Assembly (NCBI GenBank): GCA_028277745.1
Contig: JANQFR010000026.1
Location: forward strand, 1 to 64,000
From: Phycisphaeraceae bacterium
Lineage (GTDB): Bacteria; Planctomycetota; Phycisphaerae; Phycisphaerales; Phycisphaeraceae
Direction: 5' to 3'
DNA length: 64,000 nt
Below the pieces are notes generated by a model. That model searched no databases, was not told where the DNA came from, and saw nothing but the letters and a program-made list of their open reading frames with translations. A program made the translations under genes and the position numbers. How positions within the stretch are numbered: the stretch's first letter is position 1; each line of letters starts with the position of its first letter. Positions 1 through 8,314 of this stretch are shown here, piece by piece.

Positions 1-1
1 G

Positions 2-661
2 CCGGGCGGCGGGTATTGGGGGCTCGCCGACCACGAGGGCGAGCCCGTGGCCCGGGCGCTCAACCACGCCGGCTTCCACGCGGCCGTCCTTCAGTACCGG
101 CTCGCGTCGGACGGCCATCATCATCCGGACATGATCCACGACGCTCAACGCGGCGCCCGGCTGCTGCGTCACCACGGCTGGGACAAGTTGGCCGTCCTTG
201 GCTTCTCGGCCGGGGGGCATCTCGCCTCGACCCTGACGGTCCACCACGACCGCTTCACCAGCGACGCGGACGACCTGGCGGCGACGGTCGCGGCCAGGCC
301 CGACGCGGCCGTGCTGTGCTACCCCGTCATCGACATGGCCGGGCCCCACACTCACGCCGGGTCCCGCCACGGCCTGCTCGGCGACCCGTTCGACCCCGCG
401 CTGGCCGAGTTGATGAGCACCCATCGTCATGTCAGCGCCGACACGCCGCCGACGTTTGTCTGGAGCACCGGCGACGACGCGGGCGTGCCGGTTCATAACG
501 GCGTCCAGTTCGCCATGGCCTGCCGGGACCACGGCGTGCCGGCCGAAATCCACGTCTACGAAACCGGCCCGCACGGCATCGGCCTGGGCGAGTCGCACGA
601 GAACGCGCACACCTGGATCGGCTTCGCCGCCGCGTTCCTTCGCCGTCACCTGCTTGAGTGA
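2..661 (+). CDS. Alpha/beta hydrolase (esterase/BD-FAE type), 5' truncated by window edge
   Basis: The frame is open from the first bases of the window, so the start codon lies outside it; a GTG at 47 is internal. The first residues read PGGGYWGLADHEGE, matching the oxyanion-hole HGGG(Y) loop of small acyl-hydrolases of the BD-FAE/lipase group. The nucleophile elbow follows as GFSAGGH (GxSxG, near nt 200-220), and an HGIGL motif near the C-terminus (about nt 575) supplies the likely catalytic His. These three elements define a serine hydrolase for small acyl esters, plausibly acetyl or feruloyl groups on plant or algal polysaccharide. That substrate is inferred from the neighbouring carbohydrate genes. 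The dipeptidase gene begins 7 bp downstream, suggesting co-transcription. Confidence 0.85.
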   Translation, partial: PGGGYWGLADHEGEPVARALNHAGFHAAVLQYRLASDGHHHPDMIHDAQRGARLLRHHGWDKLAVLGFSAGGHLASTLTVHHDRFTSDADDLAATVAARPDAAVLCYPVIDMAGPHTHAGSRHGLLGDPFDPALAELMSTHRHVSADTPPTFVWSTGDDAGVPVHNGVQFAMACRDHGVPAEIHVYETGPHGIGLGESHENAHTWIGFAAAFLRRHLLE

Positions 662-668
662 GCGCCGC

Positions 669-1760
669 ATGATTATTGATGCCCATCTGGATTTGGCCAT
701 GAACGCGCTGCGTTACGAGCGCGACCAGCAACTGACCGTCGAGGCGATCCGCCGCTGGGAGCACCCCGGCGTGGACGACGGGCGGGGCGCCGCGACGGTC
801 AGCCTGCCGGCGTTGCGCGACGCCGGCGTCGCGGTCGTCACCGCAACGATCCTCGCCCGTTGCAAGCCGTGGGTCGATCCGAAGCGGAAGCCCGGCCGCA
901 CCGACATCGACTACCCCGAGCCCGCCATGGCCCACGCCTACGCTCACGCCGAGCTGGCCTACTACCGCTTGTTCGAACGCCGGGGCGCGTTTCGCGTGAT
1001 CCGCACCGCCGCCGATTTCGACGCTCACCTCGCGTCCTGGCGCCCCGACGGGCCGATCGGACTGATCCTGATGCTGGAAGGCGCCGACCCGGTCAGCGAG
1101 CCGATCGAGATCGGCGATTGGCACGCCGCCGGCGTGAGGTGCCTCAGCCTCGCCCACTACGGCCACAGCCGTTACGCCGCCGGCACGCCCTCGACCAACC
1201 TCGATCACCCCGAGCCCGATGCGCCGCTGACCGACCTGGGGGTCGAGCTGCTCCGGGCGATGGAGCCGCTGAACGTTGCGCTCGACCTGACCCACACCGC
1301 GGATCGGAGCCTGGCTCAGGCCCTGGACCTCTACGGCGGGCCGGTGTGCGCAACACACTGCAACACCCGGGCGTTGTGCGACGCGCCGCGCCAGCTCAGC
1401 GACGACCAGATCAAGGCCATCGCCGGGCGCGGCGGGGTGATCGGCGCGGTCCTCTACAACGGCATGATCGACCCGGGCTATCACCGCGACCCAAACCGCG
1501 GCCGAGTTCGTTTGACCGATCTGGTGCGGCACGTCGATCATATCTGTCAGCTCACCGGCAGCCGCGACCACGTCGGCCTGGGGTCCGACCTGGACGGCGG
1601 GTTCGGCGTCGAGCACTGCCCGTACGATTTCGACACTTACCCTGATGTTCTGAAACTGGGCGAGGCGTTGCGCGACAGCGGGTTCAATGACGACGAGATC
1701 GACGGGTTCTTTGCGGGCAACTGGGCGCGTTTCTGGCGGGGGGTGTTGCCCTCAGAATGA
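669..1760 (+). CDS. Membrane dipeptidase (peptidase family M19)
   Basis: The product has 363 residues from the ATG at 669, within the usual M19 size range. Family metal-binding elements appear in order: HLD at residues 6-8, E137 in LEGAD, a DLTHTAD motif, an ATHCNTR motif and GLGSDLDGG near the C-terminus. These are the binuclear zinc ligands of renal-dipeptidase-like enzymes, which cleave dipeptides including D-amino-acid forms. No signal peptide is visible, so it probably acts in the cytoplasm. The start follows the hydrolase stop by 7 bp, so the pair is probably an operon. A longer reading frame extends upstream but only overlaps the hydrolase gene, and family homology begins at this ATG. 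Confidence 0.92.
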   Translation: MIIDAHLDLAMNALRYERDQQLTVEAIRRWEHPGVDDGRGAATVSLPALRDAGVAVVTATILARCKPWVDPKRKPGRTDIDYPEPAMAHAYAHAELAYYRLFERRGAFRVIRTAADFDAHLASWRPDGPIGLILMLEGADPVSEPIEIGDWHAAGVRCLSLAHYGHSRYAAGTPSTNLDHPEPDAPLTDLGVELLRAMEPLNVALDLTHTADRSLAQALDLYGGPVCATHCNTRALCDAPRQLSDDQIKAIAGRGGVIGAVLYNGMIDPGYHRDPNRGRVRLTDLVRHVDHICQLTGSRDHVGLGSDLDGGFGVEHCPYDFDTYPDVLKLGEALRDSGFNDDEIDGFFAGNWARFWRGVLPSE

Positions 1761-1821
1761 GAGGTCTTGTCGCTAGTAAGACCAAACCGAAAAGAAGCGT
1801 TTTCCGCGCCCATGCGTCAGC

Positions 1822-1838
1822 CCGGCCCTGCGGGCCGG
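1822..1838. repeat. Perfect GC-rich hairpin between M19 and GH130 genes
   Basis: A 7-bp perfect stem (CCGGCCC/GGGCCGG) with a 3-nt loop, followed by GCGCTAAA. It resembles the hairpin at 15011-15029, which is followed by GGCTAAA, and may be a copy of the same dispersed palindrome. No T-run follows, so it is not a classical intrinsic terminator. Confidence 0.5.
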
Positions 1839-1900
1839 CGCTAAACGATGGGCCATCAAGGACGGCTGACGCTTCTCGGGGATTCCGGTACCATTCCCCC

Positions 1901-2962
1901 ATGCTTGAACGTCTGTTTACTCAAAAAATGCTCAGCCCGACCGATCTGTCGCCGATGCGCGAGAACACACGCGTCGTCGGCACGTTCAACCCCGGCGCCG
2001 CGGCGTTCAACGGCGGGACCGTCCTCATGGTCCGCGTGGTTGAGGAAGTCACCGAACAACGCGACGGTTTCCTCGCCTCGCCCCGCATTGATGAAAGCGG
2101 CCAACTCACCGTCGACTGGCTGGCCCGGGACGAGATCGACCTCGCCGATCCGCGCGTCTACACCAACAAGCACGACGGGTCGCTGCGCCTGCGGTTTATC
2201 TCCCACTTCAAGGTCCTGCACGCCAAGGACGGCAAGACCATCGACCGCCTCGACGGCCCGGTCGTCATGCCCGAGGGCGAGTACGAAGAATACGGCATCG
2301 AAGACCCGCGCATCACCCAGATCGGCGGGACCTACTACATCACCTACGTCGCGGTTTCCCGGCACGGCGTGGTGACCATGCTGATGTCGACCACGGATTT
2401 CAGCAGCTTCCGCCGTCACGGCGTCATCTTCTGCCCCGACAACAAGGACGTGGTGCTGTTCCCCCAGAAGATCGTGGGCAACTACGTCGCGATGCACCGG
2501 CCGATGCCTTCGATGAAGTTCACGATCCCGAAGATCTGGCTCGCCCGCAGCACCGACCTGATCCACTGGGGCGGGCACGAGCAGCTGCTCGACGACCACG
2601 TGATCGACAGCGAACGGATCGGCGGCGGCACCCCGCCGATCGCGACCGAGGAAGGCTGGCTCACGATCTATCACGGCAACGACAAGATCGAGGTCGCGTC
2701 CGACGGCCGCAAGCAGTTCCGCTACACCGCCGGCGCCCTGCTGCTCGACCACGACAACCCCAAGAAGGTGCTGGGCCACAGCACCGAGCCGATCATGACG
2801 CCGACCGAGCCTTTCGAGACACGCGGCTTCGTGGACAACGTGGTCTTCCCCACCGCGGTGGTGGACCGCGACGGCCAATACCTGGTCTATTATGGCGCCG
2901 CCGACGAACACGTGGGCGTGGTCGGCTATGACAAGGACGCCCTGCTGGGCGCGCTCGACTGA
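1901..2962 (+). CDS. Glycoside hydrolase family 130 protein (beta-mannoside phosphorylase-like)
   Basis: The ATG at 1901 gives 353 residues, typical for GH130; the frame is open about 48 codons further upstream but that part runs through the intergenic hairpin. Recognisable features are the VVGTFNPGAA and RVVEE segment near residues 25-49, EDPRITQIGGTYYITY from residue 134, a DNKDVVLFP segment, AMHRPMP, and ERIGGGTPPI. This is the five-bladed propeller of inverting phosphorylases and hydrolases acting on beta-mannosides, also beta-1,2-mannobiose or mannosyl-GlcNAc. The exact substrate cannot be read from the sequence. With no signal peptide, it probably phosphorolyses imported oligosaccharides in the cytoplasm. 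Confidence 0.88.
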   Translation: MLERLFTQKMLSPTDLSPMRENTRVVGTFNPGAAAFNGGTVLMVRVVEEVTEQRDGFLASPRIDESGQLTVDWLARDEIDLADPRVYTNKHDGSLRLRFISHFKVLHAKDGKTIDRLDGPVVMPEGEYEEYGIEDPRITQIGGTYYITYVAVSRHGVVTMLMSTTDFSSFRRHGVIFCPDNKDVVLFPQKIVGNYVAMHRPMPSMKFTIPKIWLARSTDLIHWGGHEQLLDDHVIDSERIGGGTPPIATEEGWLTIYHGNDKIEVASDGRKQFRYTAGALLLDHDNPKKVLGHSTEPIMTPTEPFETRGFVDNVVFPTAVVDRDGQYLVYYGAADEHVGVVGYDKDALLGALD

Positions 2963-2968
2963 CGGCGG

Positions 2969-3541
2969 TTAATCGTCGACCGCCCGGACCTTGATCTCCA
3001 TCCCGCCGGCGTCGATGACCTCGACCTTCGCCCCTGCGGGGATGACGCCGCGGGTCGAGAGGCACTCGATCCGTTTGCCGTCAAAGAGGCACGATCCGAC
3101 GGGCCGCATATCGGTCAGGGCCTGGCCGACCGCGCCGACCGAGACGGGGTTGCTTTTCGCCGACGGATTCGGACGCATCAGGGCGGCGTCCTCCTCATCT
3201 TCATCCTCGGCCAGCATCAGCCTGCGGCCGATCGGGGTGTGGGGCCAGATCTTCAGCAGGAACGCGACGAAGAACGGGATCGCGATCAACGACGCCCCCG
3301 ACGCCGCCAGCCCCACCCAGGTGTTCACGCCGAAGAGCATGACGATGCCGATCACCAGACACAGCGCCGAGACCGCGGCGATGATCCCGCCGGACGGGAC
3401 GAACACCTCCACGATGAACAGCGTCACCGCGACCGCGATCATGACGATGGCCCAGATCAGCAGCGTGTTGCTTGCCGGCTGCTGCACCACCGGCGCCGGC
3501 TGCTGAGCCAAGGTGTGGAGAAACGATACGGCAAGCATCAT
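2969..3541 (-). CDS. NfeD-like membrane protein
   Basis: The ATG at 3541 (190 residues) is chosen because a GGGGG stretch precedes it at Shine-Dalgarno distance and hydrophobicity begins there; the frame is open further upstream. An N-terminal hydrophobic segment is followed by two or three close membrane spans with the typical EVFVPSGG loop of NfeD proteins. The C-terminal soluble part ends in the NfeD OB-fold pattern (GxAxTDxRPxG..LFDGKRIE..S..G.I..G.KVEVI). NfeD proteins partner with stomatin/flotillin-like proteins in membrane organisation or quality control. No stomatin gene is adjacent, so the partner is unknown. The gene converges with GH130, leaving only 6 bp between the stop codons. 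Confidence 0.85.
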   Translation of the reverse strand: MMLAVSFLHTLAQQPAPVVQQPASNTLLIWAIVMIAVAVTLFIVEVFVPSGGIIAAVSALCLVIGIVMLFGVNTWVGLAASGASLIAIPFFVAFLLKIWPHTPIGRRLMLAEDEDEEDAALMRPNPSAKSNPVSVGAVGQALTDMRPVGSCLFDGKRIECLSTRGVIPAGAKVEVIDAGGMEIKVRAVDD

Positions 3542-3620
3542 GTTGACATTATCCCCCACCGCCGCGCGGCACGCCATTGGATCACGATGACGCCGGCGGG
3601 TTTCGGCCGGGTTCGCCCCA

Positions 3621-4259
3621 TTACGAATCCATCTCAAGATTGCCTTTGGGGAAGGCGATCTTCATCATGGTGGGGAGCAGGTAATTGGCGCCGCGGTAAG
3701 TGTGGACCTGCCCGGAGAGGATGAACACGACGTCGTCGCCGCGCTGGCTGACGATCCGCTCCATGTCTTCGAGGCGTCGACAGGGTTGGATGATCATGGG
3801 CAGCTCGGGCGAGCCCTTGCCGTCGGCCTCAAACACAAATAACTGCTGGCCGCCGGCGGCGTGAATCAGCCGGCCGCGGCGGTTAACGATGAATTCGCCC
3901 TCGCGCCGCAAGGGCGGCATGTCTTCGCCGGGCGCGACGCCGATGATGGCGGGGTCGATTTCGAGGGGCGCCGGCGGGACGCTGACGTCGGGTGGAGGGC
4001 TCGAGCCGTCGGGCGATCGGGTCGGTTCGATGACGGGGGCGCCTTCACGGCGGTGACGCATGAGCTGTCGGATGACCGCATCGGGCGACGCTTCATCCGC
4101 CGTGGCGTCCGCGTCGGCGGGCTGCGTGGCGGCGGGCGTCGCCGGCTCGGCCGCGGGTTGCGTCGCCTGGCCCCGCCCGGCGTCGGGGGGCACGTGGCCC
4201 AGCCATAGCGCCGCGGTGATAAGCCCCGCCAAGCCGAAGATCCGTTGCGTCTCGTTCAT
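3621..4259 (-). CDS. Unrecognised exported protein
   Basis: I do not recognise this 212-residue protein. It starts with a short hydrophobic segment (about residues 8-22, GLAGLITAALWLGHV) that could be a signal peptide or anchor. Next comes a low-complexity Ala/Pro/Thr/Gln stretch to about residue 55, then a charged proline-rich linker. The C-terminal 100 residues look folded and include the patterns GEFIVNRRGRL and LEDMERIVSQRGDDVVFILSGQV. The layout suggests an envelope protein with a flexible tether. It is co-directional with the NfeD-like gene, with 79 bp between this stop and the chosen nfeD start, so the two may be one transcript. Codon use matches the neighbours. No enzymatic motif is visible. 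Confidence 0.75.
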   Translation of the reverse strand: MNETQRIFGLAGLITAALWLGHVPPDAGRGQATQPAAEPATPAATQPADADATADEASPDAVIRQLMRHRREGAPVIEPTRSPDGSSPPPDVSVPPAPLEIDPAIIGVAPGEDMPPLRREGEFIVNRRGRLIHAAGGQQLFVFEADGKGSPELPMIIQPCRRLEDMERIVSQRGDDVVFILSGQVHTYRGANYLLPTMMKIAFPKGNLEMDS

Positions 4260-4317
4260 GAACCGCCTCTCTCTTATCCTTCCAGCCCTTCTCGCGTCGT
4301 CAGACGACTCGGCCGCA

Positions 4318-5181
4318 CTATTCTACCGCCGCCCCCGCTTCCATGAGCAGTTTCCGGGCCGATTCGGCGGCGAGTTGGAAAGTCTCCGCTTGGGGCATTT
4401 CTTTCAGCGACAGATCTCCGCTGCCGCTGACGCCCGTGGAAAGCACGGCGTCGGAAAACGACAGGTGCGGCTCCAGCGTGCAAGGGCCGGACCACCCCAT
4501 GGCCACCGCTTCCTTCACGATCTGCGTCGAGCCGGTTTCGCCGTCGCCCATCGGCACGTGCTGGCCGTTTTTACGCTGGTCCTTGAAGTGGAAGCAGTCG
4601 GTCTTGTCTTTCATCTTCGCCCACGTCTCGAGGCCTTCTTCCCCGGTGCGGATGTAGTTGGCGAAGTCATAGATCAGCTTGAAGGTTACGCCGTCGCGCA
4701 GCTCAGCGATCGCCAGCACGTCGTCCGAGTGATCGCCGAAGATGTGGCTCTCGTTCTCGTGAAAGAGCACGAGGCCGAGCTTACCCGCGAGGTCGCTCAG
4801 CCGCTTGAGGCGGTCGAGGGTGATCTTGCGCCACTCGTCCTTGGGGGCATTCTGCTTATTGAAGTAAGAGAACATGCGGACGCCGCCAGCGCCGAAGATG
4901 TCCTTGAGCTTGCCGAGATGTTCGAGCTTCTTGAGATCGATCTCGAAGTCATCCGCGATGTCGATCTTCCCGATCGGGGAGCCGTACATCCCGACCGCAA
5001 CGCCGGCAGCGTCGTACTTGGCCTTGACCTGCTCGGCGAGGTCGAGCGGCAGGTCGCAGATGTTATGGCCATCGACCATCCGCGGGTCGATATGGGAAAA
5101 GCCGGCGCGTTGGAGCGCGGCGATCTGTTCATCGGTCGAGCCGCCGGCTTCATCGGCGAAGGCGCTGAGCACCCAGGTCAT
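4318..5181 (-). CDS. Sugar phosphate isomerase/epimerase family protein (TIM barrel)
   Basis: The ATG at 5181 is preceded by AAGGAG at ideal spacing, giving 287 residues; an upstream extension has no family similarity. The sequence has the AP-endonuclease-2/xylose-isomerase-like barrel signature: an N-terminal LSAFADEAGG strand, a central LVLFHENESHIFG with acidic and His metal ligands, KLIYDFANY, CFHFKDQR, and a C-terminal CTLEPHLSFS. These are the divalent-metal sites on barrel strands used by keto-sugar isomerases and epimerases. The specific sugar cannot be assigned. The gene lies 16 bp downstream of a lipoprotein gene on the same strand. A cytoplasmic role in sugar catabolism is inferred. 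Confidence 0.85.
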   Translation of the reverse strand: MTWVLSAFADEAGGSTDEQIAALQRAGFSHIDPRMVDGHNICDLPLDLAEQVKAKYDAAGVAVGMYGSPIGKIDIADDFEIDLKKLEHLGKLKDIFGAGGVRMFSYFNKQNAPKDEWRKITLDRLKRLSDLAGKLGLVLFHENESHIFGDHSDDVLAIAELRDGVTFKLIYDFANYIRTGEEGLETWAKMKDKTDCFHFKDQRKNGQHVPMGDGETGSTQIVKEAVAMGWSGPCTLEPHLSFSDAVLSTGVSGSGDLSLKEMPQAETFQLAAESARKLLMEAGAAVE

Positions 5182-5197
5182 AAGAAACTCCTTCGGG

Positions 5198-5716
5198 TCA
5201 CGAGTCGGCCGGCTTGCCTGCCGGCGCATCAGGGGGTTGAACGGCGGGGGGCTGCGTGCGGGCCGGGTCATTGATCGGGCCCCACGGCCGGATCCGGTCG
5301 ACCCACCAGTCGTTCAACGGGGCCGAATCCAGCGAAACGGTAACCAGCGAATCCACCACGCTCGCGCCGGACACCGCCAGGTCGACCTCGCCGTTGTACG
5401 TGCGGATACGGACGCCCGTGACGGCGATGGCGACCGGCGCGAGCCGATCCGGCCCCACCGCTTCCACCGCGATCTGCGGCAACACCGCGGCGTAGGTCTC
5501 GGGCGACGAGCCGGGGGCCAGGGTGATCTTGACCGGCCCGGCGACACGCTGACGGGCGATCAAGGCGTTGATCGCCTCGACCTGGATATTCCGCACACGT
5601 TCGAGGTTGGCGTCGTCCGACGCGATGCTGCCGTCCTCGGCGGGGATGTTGACGTAGGTGGAGCAGCCGACAAGGGCTATCACGCAGAAGCCGGCCAAAG
5701 CAATGGGTTTGAGCAT
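5198..5716 (-). CDS. Hypothetical lipoprotein
   Basis: A 172-residue protein with a lipoprotein signal: MLKPIALAGFCVIALVGC, where LVGC is the lipobox and the Cys at residue 18 the expected lipidation site. The mature part starts STYVNIPAEDG and contains a mixed alpha/beta region rich in Val and Ala, then a Pro/Ala-rich tail after about residue 150. A WWVDRIRPWGP motif near residue 137 is conspicuous. I do not recognise the family. It probably sits in the envelope and is likely co-transcribed with the isomerase 16 bp downstream. Function unknown. Confidence 0.8.
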   Translation of the reverse strand: MLKPIALAGFCVIALVGCSTYVNIPAEDGSIASDDANLERVRNIQVEAINALIARQRVAGPVKITLAPGSSPETYAAVLPQIAVEAVGPDRLAPVAIAVTGVRIRTYNGEVDLAVSGASVVDSLVTVSLDSAPLNDWWVDRIRPWGPINDPARTQPPAVQPPDAPAGKPADS

Positions 5717-5825
5717 GATTTACCCCTGAACCTCGGGTGCTTGAGCAAAGCGGCTTGCGATTGTAGGGCACGGCGACCCGTGCGACAAAACGGGGAACGA
5801 TTTTGAGGCCCGCAGCGGATTTGCG

Positions 5826-7235
5826 TCAATAACCTGCGTTGCGATAGCCCGGGTCGGCATCGGGGCCGAACCCCAGTTCCCGCCGCCGGCGGCGGAAACG
5901 GTCGACCATGGGGGCGTGTCGGGCGTCATCGATCGCGTTGCGGCGCTCCGCCGGGTCGTCCGCCAGGTCGAAAAGCACCTCGGGGGCCTCCGGGCCGTAA
6001 TACTGATACTTGAGGCGGCCCCACTTGATCATCAGGTTCTCGCCTCCGAATTGCGAAACCGTTTCGTCGTTCCAGTCAGATGTCTCCCCACGCATCAGCG
6101 GGAGCAGCGATCGGCTGTCAAGCCCCGCGCCGCGGAAAGTTTCCGCGTCATCGGGCAACGGCACGCCGCTCATGTCGCAGAGTGTCGCGAACAGGTCGCA
6201 GAGATTGACATTTTCGGAGATGGTTGAGCCCGCGCAGCCCCAGGCGGTACGCAGCGCCCGGGGCGGACGGATGATCAGCGGCACGCGGGCCGACGCCTCG
6301 AAGAACTTCTGCTTCTCCCAGATGCCGTGTTCGCCGAGCATCTCGCCGTGGTCGGAGGTGTAGATGATCCACCAGTCGTCCGGGTCCTGGTTTGCGTTTC
6401 GCAGCGCATCGAGCACCACGCCATAGTCCTCGTCGATCTCCTCGATCATGCCGTAGTACGCGGCGGTGGTCCGGCGGATTTCACGCGGGCTCACGTCTTC
6501 GCCCGGGATGACGCGGCGCTTCGACAGGAACGGATGGTCAAACACCTCGGTTTCGAGATACGGCTCCACGCGGTTCAGGTAATAATCGAACTTCTCCTGG
6601 GTGGTGAAATAGGGGTAGTGCGGACGCCCGTAGCTGATCTTCAGCAACACCGGTTGATGCGGGTTCGGGCGGTCATACCGGCTGTTGACGTACTTGCCGC
6701 GGATGAAGCCCAGGGCGGCGCGGGTCCGGCTCTGTTCGCCGCGCTCGGGCATGTAGCCGGACCGGAAGCACTCCTTGGCGTCGGACCACTTGCCGCAGCC
6801 GTCCTCGTTGGGGGGGATGGCGGCAAAAGAGGCCTCGTCCCGGCCTTCGATGTACGGCGGGGTGATGCGCATATCCCCGGCGAGCCGCTGCGTCCAGCCC
6901 TGCATCTGGTCCGGGCCGTTGTGGTGCAGCTTGCCGACGCAGACCATTTGATACGCGAACTGACTCATCCGCTTGGCGAAGGTCATCGAGAACGGCGGCA
7001 GGTCCTCGCCGAACCGCTCGACGCCGCAGGTGCGCGGCAGCTGCCCCGTCGCCATGGCCTGGCGGCAAGGCACGCAGATCGGTGAGGGTGTGTACGCGTT
7101 GCGGAACACGACGCCGGTGCGGGCCAGCTCATCCAGCACCGGCGTGCGGACCACGCGGTTGCCTTCGTAACCCGTGACGTCCGGGCGGTGCTCGTCGGAC
7201 ATCAGGAAGAGGATGTTGGGGCGGCTCACGGTCAC
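5826..7235 (-). CDS. Sulfatase (type I, formylglycine-dependent)
   Basis: A 469-residue alkaline-phosphatase-superfamily sulfatase with an apparent GTG start at 7235, 3 bp after the upstream isomerase stop. The N-terminal NILFLMSDEHRPD provides the metal-binding strand. The cysteine-type activation motif is C54-V-P-C-R58 followed by QAMATG: position 54 would be converted to formylglycine, and Cys replaces the usual Ser at position 57. YTSDHGEMLGEHGIWEK supplies further metal ligands. No signal peptide is visible, so desulfation probably occurs in the cytoplasm on imported sugars or choline-sulfate-like esters. The adjacent isomerase and MFS-type genes fit degradation of sulfated polysaccharide, but the substrate is not determinable here. 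Confidence 0.92.
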   Translation of the reverse strand: MTVSRPNILFLMSDEHRPDVTGYEGNRVVRTPVLDELARTGVVFRNAYTPSPICVPCRQAMATGQLPRTCGVERFGEDLPPFSMTFAKRMSQFAYQMVCVGKLHHNGPDQMQGWTQRLAGDMRITPPYIEGRDEASFAAIPPNEDGCGKWSDAKECFRSGYMPERGEQSRTRAALGFIRGKYVNSRYDRPNPHQPVLLKISYGRPHYPYFTTQEKFDYYLNRVEPYLETEVFDHPFLSKRRVIPGEDVSPREIRRTTAAYYGMIEEIDEDYGVVLDALRNANQDPDDWWIIYTSDHGEMLGEHGIWEKQKFFEASARVPLIIRPPRALRTAWGCAGSTISENVNLCDLFATLCDMSGVPLPDDAETFRGAGLDSRSLLPLMRGETSDWNDETVSQFGGENLMIKWGRLKYQYYGPEAPEVLFDLADDPAERRNAIDDARHAPMVDRFRRRRRELGFGPDADPGYRNAGY

Positions 7236-7238
7236 GGC

Positions 7239-8273
7239 TCAGTTGTCGAACTGCGCATCAAACGCGAGGCCACTGGTGGGGAAGTCCACCGCACGGACGA
7301 AGCCGGCCGCTTCGGCGGCGCCGTGTTCGCGGTCCATCCGGCTGTCCTCCCACTCCACGCTCAACGGCCCGGCATAGCCGGTGTCGTTGAGAGCAACGAT
7401 GATGTCTTCAAACTTGATGCTGCCGCGGCCGAGGGAGCGGAAGTCCCAATAGCGGCGAGGGTCGGCGAAGGTCGTGTGTCCGCCGAAGACGCCCACGTCG
7501 CCGTTGCCGCGGCCCCACCAGACATCCTTCATGTGGACGTGGTAGATGCGGTCGGCGAAGACACGGATGAACTTGACGTAGTCAACGCCCTGGTAGCCCA
7601 GGTGGGACGGGTCGTAATTGAAACCGAACCGCTTGTGGCTTTTCACCGCGTCGATCGCGCGTTGGGCGCTGGCGATATCAAAGGCGATCTCGGTCGGGTG
7701 AACCTCCAGGGCGAAGTTCACGTCTACCTTGTCGTAGGCGTCGAGGATCGGCTTGAAGCGCTTGGCGAAGTCCTTAAATCCGTTGTCCCAGTACTTCTGA
7801 TCGGTAGGCGGGAAGGCGTAGATCGAATGCCAGATCGACGAGCCGGTGAAGCCGTTGACGACGGCGGGGAACTCGTCTTTTTTCTTGCGCCCCGGCTTGT
7901 TGTCGAGGAACCGCCGGCACGCTTTGCCGGTGGTGATCATTTTCTTCGCCGCCCGCTTGCGGACGCCTTCGGGCTCGCCGTCGCCCCAGACATCTTCGGG
8001 CAGGATCGCCTTGTGCCGCTCGTCGATCAGGTCGCAGACCGCTTGCCCGACCAGGTGGGCGGAGACGGAATAGGCGGTCAGGCCGTGGTCGGAGAGGACC
8101 TCCCAACGGCCTTTGCAGTACTTGTCGCTCTTGGCCGCCTGATCGACATCGAAATGGTCGCCCCAGCACGCGAGCTCGAGCCCGTCGTAGCCGAAGCCTG
8201 CGGCCTTGGCGCAGATGGTTTCAAACGGCAGGTCGGCCCACTGGCCGGTGAAGAGGGTGACGGGACGGGCCAT
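7239..8273 (-). CDS. Sugar phosphate isomerase/epimerase family protein (TIM barrel)
   Basis: A 344-residue xylose-isomerase-like TIM-barrel protein. Metal-site strands can be read as [14 protein letters not shown] near the N-terminus, [14 protein letters not shown] in the middle, [20 protein letters not shown], and [13 protein letters not shown] at the C-terminus. These carry the Glu/Asp/His ligands expected on successive strands. It is longer than the isomerase at 4318-5181 and only distantly similar, so it is not a recent duplicate. The sulfatase gene begins 3 bp downstream, a tight pair suggesting that the released sugar is isomerised by this enzyme. A role as a keto-sugar 3-epimerase or inosose-type enzyme is possible but unproven. 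Confidence 0.88.
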   Translation of the reverse strand: MARPVTLFTGQWADLPFETICAKAAGFGYDGLELACWGDHFDVDQAAKSDKYCKGRWEVLSDHGLTAYSVSAHLVGQAVCDLIDERHKAILPEDVWGDGEPEGVRKRAAKKMITTGKACRRFLDNKPGRKKKDEFPAVVNGFTGSSIWHSIYAFPPTDQKYWDNGFKDFAKRFKPILDAYDKVDVNFALEVHPTEIAFDIASAQRAIDAVKSHKRFGFNYDPSHLGYQGVDYVKFIRVFADRIYHVHMKDVWWGRGNGDVGVFGGHTTFADPRRYWDFRSLGRGSIKFEDIIVALNDTGYAGPLSVEWEDSRMDREHGAAEAAGFVRAVDFPTSGLAFDAQFDN

Positions 8274-8314
8274 GATTCAAACTCCGTGTGCAAAGGGGCG
8301 ATGGTTCAAGAGGG

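Noticed and set aside
432-1616. Minus-strand open frame opposite the M19 dipeptidase
   Set aside because: Shadow of the dipeptidase gene; no motif.
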